A stretch of 64,000 nt of DNA from Humitalea sp050632385 (lineage in GTDB: Bacteria; Pseudomonadota; Alphaproteobacteria; Acetobacterales; Acetobacteraceae): assembly GCF_050632385.1 (NCBI RefSeq), contig NZ_CP192599.1, positions 3,472,001-3,536,000 on the forward strand, read 5' to 3'. The position numbers were made by a program, and so were the translations under genes. Of the stretch, positions 24,505 to 32,880 are shown in pieces. Each line of letters begins with the position of its first letter. The first letter of the stretch is position 1. Below the pieces are notes generated by a model. It was not told where the DNA came from. It saw only the letters and a program-made list of their open reading frames with translations, and ran no database searches.

Positions 24505-26376
24505 TCAGGCCAGCAGCGGGGCGCGTTCGGCGGCGGCGCGTTGCCAGGCGGCGGCCGCGTCCTCGTCGAACAATTCCGCGAGTTTCTTCATCATGGTGCC
24601 GCCCAGCTCCTCGGCATCCACGATGGTCACGGCGCGGCGGTAGTAGCGGGTGACGTCGTGACCGATGCCGATGGCGATGAGTTCGACGATGTCGCGGCCT
24701 TCGATATCGCCGATCACCTTGCGCAAATGGCGTTCCAGGTAATTGCCCGGGTTCACCGACAAGGTGCTGTCATCGACCGGCGCGCCATCGCTGATGACCA
24801 TCAGGATACGGCGGCGTTCCTGGCGGCCGAGCAGGCGCTTGTAGGCCCATTCCAGGGCCTCGCCGTCGATGTTTTCCTTCAGCAGCCCCTCTCGCAGCAT
24901 CAGGCCCAGGTTCTTGCGGGCGCGGCGCCAGGGCGTGTCGGCAGATTTATACAGGACGTGGCGCAGGTCGTTCAGGCGCCCCGGGTTGCGCGGCTTGTTG
25001 GCCTTGACCCAGGCATCGCGGCTTTGCCCGCCCTTCCAGGCGCGCGTCGTGAAGCCGAGGATTTCGACTTTTACGGAGCAGCGTTCCAGGGTGCGCGCCA
25101 GGATGTCGCAGCACATGGCGGCGACGGTGATCGGCCGGCCGCGCATCGAGCCGGAATTGTCGATCAGCAAGGTCACGACCGTGTCGCGGAAATCGGCTTC
25201 GCGTTCGCGCTTGTAGGTCAGCGAATGGGTCGGGTTCGCCACGATGCGCGCCAGCCGCGCGACGTCGAGCATCCCTTCCTCCAAGTCGAATTCCCAGGCG
25301 CGCTGCTGCTGTGCCAAAAGCCGGCGCTGCAAGCGGTTGGCGAGTTTGGAAACCACGCCCTGCAAATGCGACAATTGCTGGTCGAGCTGTTGGCGCAGCC
25401 GGGCCAATTCATCGGCGTCGCAGAGATCCTCGGCTTCGACGACCTCGTCATGCGCCGTGGTGAAGGCGTGGTAGCGGCTGCTGTCGTCGACCTGGGGCAC
25501 TTCGCGCCGGGCCTGGGGACCACCGGGCTTGTCATCGCCTTCGGCGGCTGCCCCCTCGTCATCCTGTTCGTCGCCGGCTTCTTCCGATGCCTCGCCCTGC
25601 TGCGCCTCGGGCTGGGCGCCGAGCATGGTGTCGGATTCCTGCGACTTGCTTTCGCCCTCGCCGGAATTGTCCTGGGAGCCGCTGCTTTCGGCCCCCTCCT
25701 CGCCTTCGTCATCGGCCTGGGATTCGGCCTCGGCCTCGGCTTCCGCCAGGTCGAGTGCCACCAGCAGGCGGCGGGCGGCGCGGGCGTAGCCTTCCTGGCT
25801 GTCGCGTGCGGCGGCCATGTCATTCATCGCTTCGGCCGCGCCCTCGACCAGGCTGTCGCGCCACAGGTCCAGCACGCGGCGGGCGGCGGCCGGGGGCGGT
25901 TCGCCGGTCAGGCGTTCGCGGGCCAGGAGCGACAGCGCGGCGGGCAGCGGCAACTGGTCCTTCCGCGTCATGCGGTCGTAGCCCTCGGCCTCGCATTGCT
26001 CATTGAGGCGGGCGGTCAGGTTGGCGGCGACGCCGGACATGTGCTCGGCGCCGACCACTTCCACGCGGGCCTGTTCCAGCGCGTCGAAGACCTCCTTGGC
26101 CTCGCGCCGCTGGGGGGTGCGGCTGGCGTGCAGTGCCTCGTCGTGGTGGCGCAGGCGCAGGGCGATGGAATCGGCGGCCCCGCGCAGCCGGGCCATTTCG
26201 GCTGCCGGCAGGGCGCGGGTCGGCAGCGGCAGGCGGGCGCGCTTGCCGGCCAGGCCCGAGGCGCCCGGCTGGAACGCGACCGTCACCTCGGCCCCGGCAT
26301 GCGCCATGGCGCGCAGGGCGCCGGCCGTCGCCTTCTTGAAGTCTTCCTGGCGTGTCTGGTCCTTGGAGCCGCTCAT
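24505..26376 (-). CDS. cobT: Aerobic cobaltochelatase subunit CobT
   Basis: 623 residues. The N-terminal CobT region is followed by a long acidic Glu/Asp/Gln/Ser linker at roughly residues 210-290, and a C-terminal von Willebrand A domain with the MIDAS motif DNSGSM. The stretch TPWRRARKNLGLMLREGLLKENIDGEAL is CobT-specific. With CobS (AAA ATPase) and CobN it inserts Co2+ into hydrogenobyrinic acid a,c-diamide in aerobic B12 synthesis. cobN is not in the window. The ATG at 26376 (MSGSKDQTRQEDF) overlaps the stop of the GST gene by 4 bases. Confidence 0.94.
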   Translation of the reverse strand: MSGSKDQTRQEDFKKATAGALRAMAHAGAEVTVAFQPGASGLAGKRARLPLPTRALPAAEMARLRGAADSIALRLRHHDEALHASRTPQRREAKEVFDALEQARVEVVGAEHMSGVAANLTARLNEQCEAEGYDRMTRKDQLPLPAALSLLARERLTGEPPPAAARRVLDLWRDSLVEGAAEAMNDMAAARDSQEGYARAARRLLVALDLAEAEAEAESQADDEGEEGAESSGSQDNSGEGESKSQESDTMLGAQPEAQQGEASEEAGDEQDDEGAAAEGDDKPGGPQARREVPQVDDSSRYHAFTTAHDEVVEAEDLCDADELARLRQQLDQQLSHLQGVVSKLANRLQRRLLAQQQRAWEFDLEEGMLDVARLARIVANPTHSLTYKREREADFRDTVVTLLIDNSGSMRGRPITVAAMCCDILARTLERCSVKVEILGFTTRAWKGGQSRDAWVKANKPRNPGRLNDLRHVLYKSADTPWRRARKNLGLMLREGLLKENIDGEALEWAYKRLLGRQERRRILMVISDGAPVDDSTLSVNPGNYLERHLRKVIGDIEGRDIVELIAIGIGHDVTRYYRRAVTIVDAEELGGTMMKKLAELFDEDAAAAWQRAAAERAPLLA

Positions 26377-27011
26377 GCTGGTGCAGCACCTTTCTGCAAG
26401 GATTTTTGACGCGCCGGCCGCGCCTCGATCGCCGCGATATAGCGCGCGACATTCGGCCCCGGCGTCAGCATGCCCCATTGCGCGACCCAGGCCAGCAAGC
26501 CGCCGACCTGTATATCCGCCGCCGAGAAGCGGTTGGCGACCAGCCAATCCCGATCCTGCAAGGCGGCTTCGACGCGCGCGACCCCGGTTTCAAAATCGGC
26601 CCAGCCGATGGAGGAGGCCGGCACCGGGTTGGCGCGGGGGAAGGCCTTGTCGGCCAAAGCCGGTTCCAGCGCACCGGGGCCGAAGGCCAGCCAGGTGGCA
26701 TAGGCCGCGCGATCCGGCGTGCCGATGGCCGGCGCCAGGCCGCCATCCGGCAGCACATCGGCGACATAGGCCGCGACGGCGGCGGCCTCGGTCACCACCA
26801 CGCCCCGCCAATCGCCCGCGGGGCCGCGATCGATCAGCGCGGGCAGCTTGCCGGCGGGGTTGATGGCCAGGAAGTCGGGCTGCTTGTGGGTGCCCTGGTC
26901 GAGCGCGTGCCACTGCAGCGCGTAGTCGGCGCCGGCTTCCTCCAGCAGCCAAAGGCTGCCGAGGGAGCGCGACTTCGGCGCGTGGTGCAGCAGGAAACGC
27001 GGTTCGGCCAT
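26373..27011 (-). CDS. Glutathione S-transferase family protein inside the cob operon
   Basis: 212 residues. The thioredoxin-like N-terminal domain reads FLLHHAPKSRSLGSLWLLEE, with NPAGKLPALID (cis-Pro loop) and VVTEAAAVAAYVAD (glutathione-binding E-S/A region). The helical C-terminal domain has FSAADIQVGGLLAW. GSTs conjugate or reduce substrates with glutathione. It is placed exactly between cobS (29 bases upstream) and cobT (4-base overlap), which is unusual and suggests co-expression with cobalt chelation. The ATG at 27011 begins the conserved fold; an upstream in-frame ATG would overlap cobS. Confidence 0.88.
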   Translation of the reverse strand: MAEPRFLLHHAPKSRSLGSLWLLEEAGADYALQWHALDQGTHKQPDFLAINPAGKLPALIDRGPAGDWRGVVVTEAAAVAAYVADVLPDGGLAPAIGTPDRAAYATWLAFGPGALEPALADKAFPRANPVPASSIGWADFETGVARVEAALQDRDWLVANRFSAADIQVGGLLAWVAQWGMLTPGPNVARYIAAIEARPARQKSLQKGAAPA

Positions 27012-27039
27012 GGGCGAGATCCCTACCGGCTGCGGCGCG

Positions 27040-28044
27040 TCACTTCTTGCCGAACAGCCCCGTGGCCACTTCCTCGTTGAAGCAGCGCTGGTAGTACTCG
27101 GCGACCGTGCTGCGCTCGGCCTCATCGCACTTGTTCAGGAAGGTCAGGCGGAACGCGAAACCGACATCGCCGAAAATCTTGGTGTTCTCGGCCCAGGTGA
27201 TGACGGTGCGCGGCGACATGACGGTGCTGATGTCACCGGCGATGAAGCCGGCGCGGGTCAGGTCGGCCAGGGCGACCATGGCCTCGGTCCGCTTCTTCAT
27301 CTTCGTGTCGGACGGGTCCATGCCCATCTTGGCCATGACGATCGCCGTCTCCTGCCCATGCGGCAGGTAGTTCAGGGTGGCGACGATGTTCCAGCGGTCC
27401 ATCTGGCCCTGATTGATCTGCTGGGTGCCGTGGTAGAGGCCGGTGGTGTCGCCCAGGCCCACGGTGTTCGCGGTCGCGAACAGGCGGAAGGACGGGTGCG
27501 GCCGGATGACGCGGTTCTGGTCGAGCAGGGTCAGCTTGCCCTCGACCTCCAGCACGCGCTGGATCACGAACATCACGTCCGGACGACCCGCGTCGTATTC
27601 GTCAAACACCATCGCGCAGGGGTGCTGCAGCGCCCAGGGCAAAATGCCTTCGCGGAATTCGGTGATCTGCTTGCCATCCTTCAGGACGATGGCGTCCTTG
27701 CCGATCAGGTCGATGCGGCTGATGTGGCTGTCGAGATTCACCCGCAGGCAGGGCCAGTTCAGCCGGGCCGCGGCCTGTTCGATATGGGTCGACTTCCCTG
27801 TGCCGTGGTAGCCCTGGACCATCACCCGCCGGTTGAAGGCGAAGCCGGCCAGGATCGCCAGCGTGGTGTCCTTGTCGAACTGATAGCTCAGGTCGATGTC
27901 CGGCACGTGCTCGGTGCGGATGGAATAGCCCGGCACCACCATGTCGCTGTCGATGCCGAAGACGTCACGCACATTGTACGTGGTGTCGGGCAGGTCGATC
28001 GCACTGGTCGGTCGGACGTCGGAGAGGGTGGCCACCTTGGTCAT
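27040..28044 (-). CDS. cobS: Aerobic cobaltochelatase subunit CobS (AAA ATPase)
   Basis: 334 residues. Walker A is GYHGTGKST, Walker B is CAMVFDEYDAGRPDV, and FRLFATANTVGLGDTTGLY is the sensor region typical of CobS. It forms a ring with CobT and powers cobalt insertion by CobN. The ATG at 28044 (MTKVATLSD) has CAGGAAC in front. The frame is open for another 63 codons upstream through a 15-base repeat, but that leader is not conserved. The J-protein gene ends 73 bases upstream. Confidence 0.96.
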   Translation of the reverse strand: MTKVATLSDVRPTSAIDLPDTTYNVRDVFGIDSDMVVPGYSIRTEHVPDIDLSYQFDKDTTLAILAGFAFNRRVMVQGYHGTGKSTHIEQAAARLNWPCLRVNLDSHISRIDLIGKDAIVLKDGKQITEFREGILPWALQHPCAMVFDEYDAGRPDVMFVIQRVLEVEGKLTLLDQNRVIRPHPSFRLFATANTVGLGDTTGLYHGTQQINQGQMDRWNIVATLNYLPHGQETAIVMAKMGMDPSDTKMKKRTEAMVALADLTRAGFIAGDISTVMSPRTVITWAENTKIFGDVGFAFRLTFLNKCDEAERSTVAEYYQRCFNEEVATGLFGKK

Positions 28045-28075
28045 GTTCCTGTCTTGTGTCCTGCGCCCAGGGTTT

Positions 28076-28120
28076 CGTTCCGGTGTGTTTCGGTCCGGTG
28101 TGTTGCGATCCGGTCGTTCA
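28076..28120. repeat. Three 15-base tandem repeats between the J-protein gene and cobS
   Basis: CGTTCCGGTGTGTTT, CGGTCCGGTGTGTTG and CGATCCGGTCGTTCA stand end to end. The first two differ at 2 of 15 positions; the third has diverged and includes the stop codon of the J-protein gene. Read in the cobS frame they encode an Asp-Arg-Asn-Thr-Pro repeat upstream of the chosen start. They may be a slipped-strand expansion in the leader. Confidence 0.7.
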
Positions 28121-28786
28121 GCCGGCGGCGGCGCGGGCGGGGCGGACGGGACGTTCGGCCGTCGTGGCCGGCCGTTCCGCGGTTCCCCGTGGCGCTGCCC
28201 CAGACGATGTGCCGGGGTTGGGCATTTGTGCAAGCCGTGCCCGCAATAGGGAATAGGCGCGGTTGATGTCCTTGAGCTTTTCCTCGGCCACCTTGTCGCC
28301 GCCGGTATGATCCGGGTGCAGGCGCTTGGCCAGTTCCTTGTATTTTCCGCGCAATTCCTCGGAGGTCAGGGGCCAGCCGAGGCCCATGATGTCCAGCGCG
28401 GCGCGCAGTTCGGGCGGCGCCTCGCGCGCCGACTTCTGGCGCTGGGGGGGCGCCTCGCCGAACAGGGACAAGGGATCCTTCAGCATCTCCGGGGCGATGC
28501 GGCCATTGGCGCCGAGCCGGCCCAGCGGCCAGGTCGGGCGCTGCCAGCCGGTATCGTCCCGCAGTTGCGATTCGATCTCCTCGGGCGACAGGCCTTTGTA
28601 GAAGTCCCATGCCTGATTGTAGGCGCGGACATGCTCCAGGCAGAACCAGTAATAATCGCGCAAGCGCGACCGGTCCCGTGGTGCACGGAATTCGCCAGGA
28701 TTCTCGCAACCGGGCGCATCACAGCGCTTGGCGTTGAGGGAGGGGGACGGGCTCGAGGCCCTCAGGGTACTCGCGCGACGAGCCAT
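28118..28786 (-). CDS. J-domain (DnaJ-class) protein linked to cobS
   Basis: 222 residues. A cysteine-containing N-terminal part (CDAPGCENPGEFRAPRD and FCLEHVRAYNQAWDF) is followed by a C-terminal J domain with the diagnostic HPD in AKRLHPDHTGGD. J domains stimulate Hsp70 ATPase. In alphaproteobacteria a protein of this type is regularly encoded just upstream of cobS, so a role in cobaltochelatase assembly is a fair inference. It is divergent from bolA. Confidence 0.9.
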   Translation of the reverse strand: MARRASTLRASSPSPSLNAKRCDAPGCENPGEFRAPRDRSRLRDYYWFCLEHVRAYNQAWDFYKGLSPEEIESQLRDDTGWQRPTWPLGRLGANGRIAPEMLKDPLSLFGEAPPQRQKSAREAPPELRAALDIMGLGWPLTSEELRGKYKELAKRLHPDHTGGDKVAEEKLKDINRAYSLLRARLAQMPNPGTSSGAAPRGTAERPATTAERPVRPARAAAG

Positions 28787-28974
28787 GGGCGCCTTATGAG
28801 CGGCGTTTCATGCTACCGCAAGGCGAAGAAACGCAATGAAGTTGCTGATCGAGGCTGCGCAAATAACATGGCTGGCCTGCATGCCCCATTCTCGGCGCAT
28901 GGGTTGCGCTCCGGCCGAGCCGCACCAAGACAGGACCCTTGGCATCCGGGGCGGCAGGGCGTAGCGGCTTTGCC

Positions 28975-29277
28975 ATGGCCAATTCCCCGCCCCCCACATC
29001 GTCGCGCCGCGCCGAGCGTATCCGCGAAACCCTGGCCGCGCGCTTCGTGCCCGCACTGATCGAGGTGCAGGACGACAGCCAGCAGCACGCCGGCCACGCC
29101 GGCGCCGCCCCGGGTGGGGAGACACATTATACGGTGCGGATCGTCAGCCCCGCCTTTGGCGGCCTGTCGCGCCTGGCGCGGTCGCGCGCGGTGCACGAGG
29201 CGCTGGCCACCGAACTGGCCGGGGGGCTGCATGCCCTGGCCCTGGTGCTGAAGACGCCGGAGGAAGCCTCCGCCTGA
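28975..29277 (+). CDS. bolA: BolA-family protein
   Basis: 100 residues. The fold is seen as RRAERIRETLAARFVPALIEVQDDS, then HYTVRIVSPAFGGLSRLARSRAVHEALA (helix-turn-helix-like region) and LHALALVLKTP. BolA proteins partner with monothiol glutaredoxins in iron-sulfur trafficking. The ATG at 28975 (MANSPPP) is chosen over an upstream in-frame ATG at 28939. Divergent from the J-protein gene and convergent with the DUF2889 gene, with stops one base apart. Confidence 0.92.
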   Translation: MANSPPPTSSRRAERIRETLAARFVPALIEVQDDSQQHAGHAGAAPGGETHYTVRIVSPAFGGLSRLARSRAVHEALATELAGGLHALALVLKTPEEASA

Positions 29278-29278
29278 C

Positions 29279-29851
29279 CTATTCGGCGGCTGGTTCGGAG
29301 GCCGGGGCTTCCGCCCAGTCCGGCCAGCGGCTCCGCACCACGGGGCTGGTCGCGGCATAGGCCAGGCAGGTGCCGATCTGCGGCGGGCGCTTGTTCTGGG
29401 CGACCAGGGCCGCTGTCTTGGCCCGGCGCTGCCCGACCAGGGTCTGGTAGGCGACGGTGGCCATCTGGCCGAGCATCTCCCGCAGATGCGTGCAGCCCTT
29501 GATGCCGCCGACCCGTTCATTCACCGCGCGATTGAAACCCGGCCCGATCGTCAGCCCCGCCAGCACGGCGAAATTGGGCGCCGCCACGGGGCAGATAGCA
29601 TAGGGGGTGAAATCCGAGACCGCCTCGGCGGTGACGATCTCCATCTCCGCGGTGACCGTCAGCCGGATCCACATGCCGTGCAGTGCTTCGCCTGGCTCGA
29701 TCCGGCCGCGGTCATCGTTTTCAAAGGCGTAGGCCTTGGTGTCCTCCAGGTGCCCCTCGATGTCGAACAACCCGTCCTCGCGCTTGTAGCCATGCATGAC
29801 CAATGCGCGGCGATGCATCGGTTGGCGGGGGACGGGTGGGCTTAGCGGCAT
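29279..29851 (-). CDS. DUF2889 domain protein
   Basis: 190 residues. The start MHRRALVMHGYKREDGLFDIEG and the region GIKGCTHLREMLGQMATVAYQT are characteristic of DUF2889 proteins, which are found in many proteobacteria with no established function. A single conserved Cys-His pair (GCTHLREM) suggests a metal or catalytic site, by inference only. The C-terminus is acidic. Confidence 0.85.
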   Translation of the reverse strand: MPLSPPVPRQPMHRRALVMHGYKREDGLFDIEGHLEDTKAYAFENDDRGRIEPGEALHGMWIRLTVTAEMEIVTAEAVSDFTPYAICPVAAPNFAVLAGLTIGPGFNRAVNERVGGIKGCTHLREMLGQMATVAYQTLVGQRRAKTAALVAQNKRPPQIGTCLAYAATSPVVRSRWPDWAEAPASEPAAE

Positions 29852-29947
29852 GGGTCAGGGTCCGGGCAACTGCGGCATTGCAACATAGGCAGGCGGCCGC
29901 CCGAGGAACAGCGTGCCTGCCACGCGGGGCAGCCCGTCGTGTGCATT

Positions 29948-29970
29948 CTATGTTGACTTTATCATCATAG
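29948..29970. promoter_or_regulatory. Imperfect palindrome upstream of the MarR-GNAT gene
   Basis: Arms CTATGTTGA and TCATCATAG, separated by 5 bases (CTTTA), pair at 8 of 9 positions. The site is in the gap between the divergent DUF2889 gene and the MarR-GNAT gene, about 20 bases before the latter's start. It is an AT-rich island in GC-rich DNA and fits a MarR autoregulatory operator. Confidence 0.5.
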
Positions 29971-29989
29971 GCATGCCGCCATGCGCCGC

Positions 29990-30898
29990 ATGGACAACGC
30001 CATCGAAACTCTGCGTGGCTTTACCCGCGCCTGGACCCGCCGCACCGGGCTTTTCGCCCGCCACCCCTATGGCGCCGGGCTGGGCCTGGCCGAAGCGCGG
30101 CTGCTGTTCGACATCGGCCATCCGGACGCCGGCGCGCCGCCCGCCGCCGCCGACCTGGCCCGGGCACTGGCGATGGACCGTGGCCAGGTGTCGCGGCTGT
30201 TGCAGGGCCTGGCGGCGCGCGGACTGGTGGCGCGCGGCCCCGCCGCCGGGCGCCGGGTGGCGCTGCGGCTGACCCCCGCGGGTGAGGCCGCCCTGGCGGC
30301 GCTGGAAGACGCCTCCCGCCAGGGCGCGGCGGGTCTGCTCGACGAACTGCCCCCCGCGGCCGGGGCTGAGCTGGTCGTGGCCCTCGGCCGCGCGCGCGGC
30401 CTGCTGTGCCCGAGCCAGGCCCCCGCCGTGCTGCGCCCGCCCCGGCCGGGGGATCTGGGCTGGATCGTCGCCCGGCACGGCGCGCTCTACGCCGCCGAGC
30501 ACGGATGGGATGCGATGGCGTTCGAGGGCTACGTCGGCGGCATCATCGCGGCGTTTGCCGCCGCCGACCCGGCCGGACGGGGGATGTGGATCGCCACGAT
30601 CGACGATGCCCCGGTCGGATCCGTCGCCGTGATGGATGACGGCGGCGGCACGGCCCGGCTGCGGCTGCTGATCCTGGACCCCGCCGCGCGGGGCCGGGGC
30701 CTCGGCCGCGCGCTGCTGGCCGAGGCGATGGGGTTCGCCCGCGCCGCCGGCTATCGCCAGATGACCCTGTCCACCTATGCCAGCCTGGTCGCGGCGCGGG
30801 CGCTGTATGCGGCCCAGGGTTTCGCGCTGGTCCGCGCGACGCCCACGCACGACTGGGGCCAGGCGCTGGTGGCCGAGGAATGGGCCGCGGCGCTGTAG
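29990..30898 (+). CDS. MarR winged-helix domain fused to GNAT acetyltransferase
   Basis: 302 residues. Residues about 1-140 are MarR-like (LGLAEARLLFDIGH, then AMDRGQVSRLLQGLAARGLVA and the wing GRRVALRLTPAG). Residues about 150-300 are a GNAT domain with the acetyl-CoA loop ARGRGLGRALLAEAMGFAR and YAAQGFALVRA. Such fusions are known and are thought to combine regulation with acetylation of a small molecule or protein; the substrate here is unknown. I used the ATG at 29990; one at 29981 is equally close. Confidence 0.88.
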   Translation: MDNAIETLRGFTRAWTRRTGLFARHPYGAGLGLAEARLLFDIGHPDAGAPPAAADLARALAMDRGQVSRLLQGLAARGLVARGPAAGRRVALRLTPAGEAALAALEDASRQGAAGLLDELPPAAGAELVVALGRARGLLCPSQAPAVLRPPRPGDLGWIVARHGALYAAEHGWDAMAFEGYVGGIIAAFAAADPAGRGMWIATIDDAPVGSVAVMDDGGGTARLRLLILDPAARGRGLGRALLAEAMGFARAAGYRQMTLSTYASLVAARALYAAQGFALVRATPTHDWGQALVAEEWAAAL

Positions 30899-30899
30899 C

Positions 30900-31874
30900 C
30901 TATTCCGCCCGGATCCCCTGTTCGCGGATCAGCCGGCCCCAGCTCGCCGTCTCCCGCGCCAGCAGCGCGCGCAAGTCTTCCGCCGAGCCTGGCGCCAGCG
31001 CCACGCCCTGTTCCCCCAGCCTGGCGGCCAGGACGGGGTCGGTGGTGGTGACGCGCAGCCCCGACTCCAGCCGCGCCAGCACCGCCGGCGGCGTGCCGAC
31101 CGGGGCAAACACACCCTGCCAGAAGGTCGCGTCGAAGCCGGGCAGCGTGTCGGCCATCGGCGGTACATCGGGCAGCAGCGCCAGGCGGTCCAAGCCGCTG
31201 ACCGCGATGGGGCGGGTCGCGCCGTCGCGAATCGCCGGGATCGCTTCCAGCGCCGCTTGCCACATCGCCTGGATGCGCCCGGTGCGCAGGTCGATCAGCG
31301 CGGGAGCGCCGCCGCGATAGGGGATGTGGTTCACCTCGATCCCACCCGCCACGCGCAGCAGTTCCAGCGCCAGGTGGTTCACCGCGCCGACACCGCTGCT
31401 GCCGAAGTCGATCTTGCCGGGGTTGGCCTTGGCATAGGCGATGAATTCGGCCGCGTTGCGCGCCGGCAGCGACGGGTGAACATGCAGCACGAAGGCGCTG
31501 CGGTAGCCCAGGCCCACGGGCACCAGCGCCGTCATCGGGTCGCGCGGCGTCAGGCTGGGCTGCAGCGCCGGATTGATCGCCAGCGACGTCGCCCCCATCA
31601 GCAGGGTGTAGCCATCGGGGCGGGCCGCGGCGACGGCCGTGGCGCTGACGCTGGTGCCGCCGCCCGGGCGACTGTCCACCACGATGGTCTGGCCCAATTC
31701 GCGCGACAGGCGTTCGGCGATGGCGCGGGTGCTGATGTCGGTCAGCCCGCCGGGGGCATAGCCGTTGATCAGGGTGATCGGGCGGCTGGGCCAGGCGTCC
31801 TGCGCCTGTGCGGTCAGCGCCGGCGCGGCCAGGACAGCCGCCAAAACCGCGCGGCGCGGCAGATCATGTTTCAT
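30900..31874 (-). CDS. Bug/TctC-type extracytoplasmic binding protein
   Basis: 324 residues. An N-terminal signal peptide with twin arginine-like start (LPRRAVLAAVLAAPALTAQAQ) precedes a Bug-family body: WPSRPITLINGYAPGG, then VVDSRPGGGTSVSA, ADGYTLLMG and HIPYRGGAPALIDL. These periplasmic proteins bind carboxylates or related compounds for TctAB permeases; no tctA or tctB lies nearby, so it is an orphan receptor. It is divergent from phnC with 139 bases between. Confidence 0.92.
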   Translation of the reverse strand: MKHDLPRRAVLAAVLAAPALTAQAQDAWPSRPITLINGYAPGGLTDISTRAIAERLSRELGQTIVVDSRPGGGTSVSATAVAAARPDGYTLLMGATSLAINPALQPSLTPRDPMTALVPVGLGYRSAFVLHVHPSLPARNAAEFIAYAKANPGKIDFGSSGVGAVNHLALELLRVAGGIEVNHIPYRGGAPALIDLRTGRIQAMWQAALEAIPAIRDGATRPIAVSGLDRLALLPDVPPMADTLPGFDATFWQGVFAPVGTPPAVLARLESGLRVTTTDPVLAARLGEQGVALAPGSAEDLRALLARETASWGRLIREQGIRAE

Positions 31875-31945
31875 TGCGGCGTTTCCCTATTGAGCCCCGT
31901 CCCCAACCTGACGGCAGGGTGACACGCCGGCAAGGCGCAATAGGT

Positions 31946-31978
31946 TTGTCACATTTCCATCATTCGCCTGTCGTGTTG
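31946..31978 (+). promoter_or_regulatory. Candidate three-repeat Pho box upstream of phnC
   Basis: Three consecutive 11-base units, TTGTCACATTT, CCATCATTCGC and CTGTCGTGTTG, each start with a match to the PhoB half-site CTGTCAT (5, 5 and 6 of 7 positions). The 11-base phasing is the hallmark of Pho boxes. The site ends 35 bases before the phnC ATG. Phosphate-starvation control of a phosphonate transporter is the expected biology. Confidence 0.5.
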
Positions 31979-32013
31979 GGCCAGTATCCACCGCGCCGCA
32001 CAAGGACGCCCCC

Positions 32014-32826
32014 ATGCTGGAACTCCAGTCGCTCACCCGCCGCTTTGGCGAAAGAACTGCCGTGGACAATGTCTCCCTCGCCTTCCCGGCCGGGCAGATG
32101 GTGGGCGTGATCGGCCGTTCGGGGGCCGGCAAGTCCACCTTGCTGCGCATGATCAACCGCCTGACCGAGCCGACATCGGGCCGCATCCTGCATGACGGCG
32201 TCGATGTGACGGCGCTGAAGGGCCAGGCGCTGCGCGACTGGCGCACCCGCTGCGCGATGATCTTCCAGCAGTTCAACCTGGTGCAGCGCCTGCCGGTGCT
32301 GACCAATGTGCTGGTCGGGCGGCTGAACCACCGCCCGGTGATCTCCTCCCTGCTCGGGCGCTTCACCGCCGCCGAACGGGCGATGGCGCTGACCGCGCTG
32401 GACCGTTTCGACCTGGCCGAACAGGCGTTGCAGCGCGCCGACACCCTGTCGGGCGGCCAGCAGCAGCGGGTCGCGATCGCCCGCGCGCTGTTGCAGGAAC
32501 CGCGCATCATCCTGGCCGACGAACCCATCGCCAGCCTGGACCCGCGCAACGCCCAGGTGGTGATGGATGCGTTGCGCGACGTGAACCGCCGCGATGGGCT
32601 GACGGTGCTGTGCAACCTGCATCACCTGGACACCGCACGCGCCTATTGCGACCGCATCGTCGCGATGCAGGCCGGGCGCGTGGTCTTCGACGGCGTGCCC
32701 GCCGCCCTGACCGCCGATGCCGTGCGCGACATCTACGGCGTCAGCGAAGCCGAGTTCGAGGAAGAGGCCCTGGCCTCCATCACCCCGTCGCGCGCCTCCC
32801 GCGCCGCGGCCGCCCTTCCCGCCTGA
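32014..32826 (+). CDS. phnC: Phosphonate ABC transporter ATP-binding protein
   Basis: 270 residues. Walker A is GRSGAGKST, signature LSGGQQQRVAIARAL, Walker B IILADEPIASLDP. The stretch FQQFNLVQRLPVLTNVLVGRL is typical of PhnC. It powers uptake of phosphonates or phosphate esters through the PhnE permeases. First gene of phnCDEE; phnD starts 54 bases after its stop. No C-P lyase genes are in the window, so the imported compound may be degraded elsewhere. Confidence 0.95.
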   Translation: MLELQSLTRRFGERTAVDNVSLAFPAGQMVGVIGRSGAGKSTLLRMINRLTEPTSGRILHDGVDVTALKGQALRDWRTRCAMIFQQFNLVQRLPVLTNVLVGRLNHRPVISSLLGRFTAAERAMALTALDRFDLAEQALQRADTLSGGQQQRVAIARALLQEPRIILADEPIASLDPRNAQVVMDALRDVNRRDGLTVLCNLHHLDTARAYCDRIVAMQAGRVVFDGVPAALTADAVRDIYGVSEAEFEEEALASITPSRASRAAAALPA

Positions 32827-32880
32827 CCCCGCCGGGCTTCGCGCCTGGCGGCCACCACGACCACACGGAGCCCATCCAAT

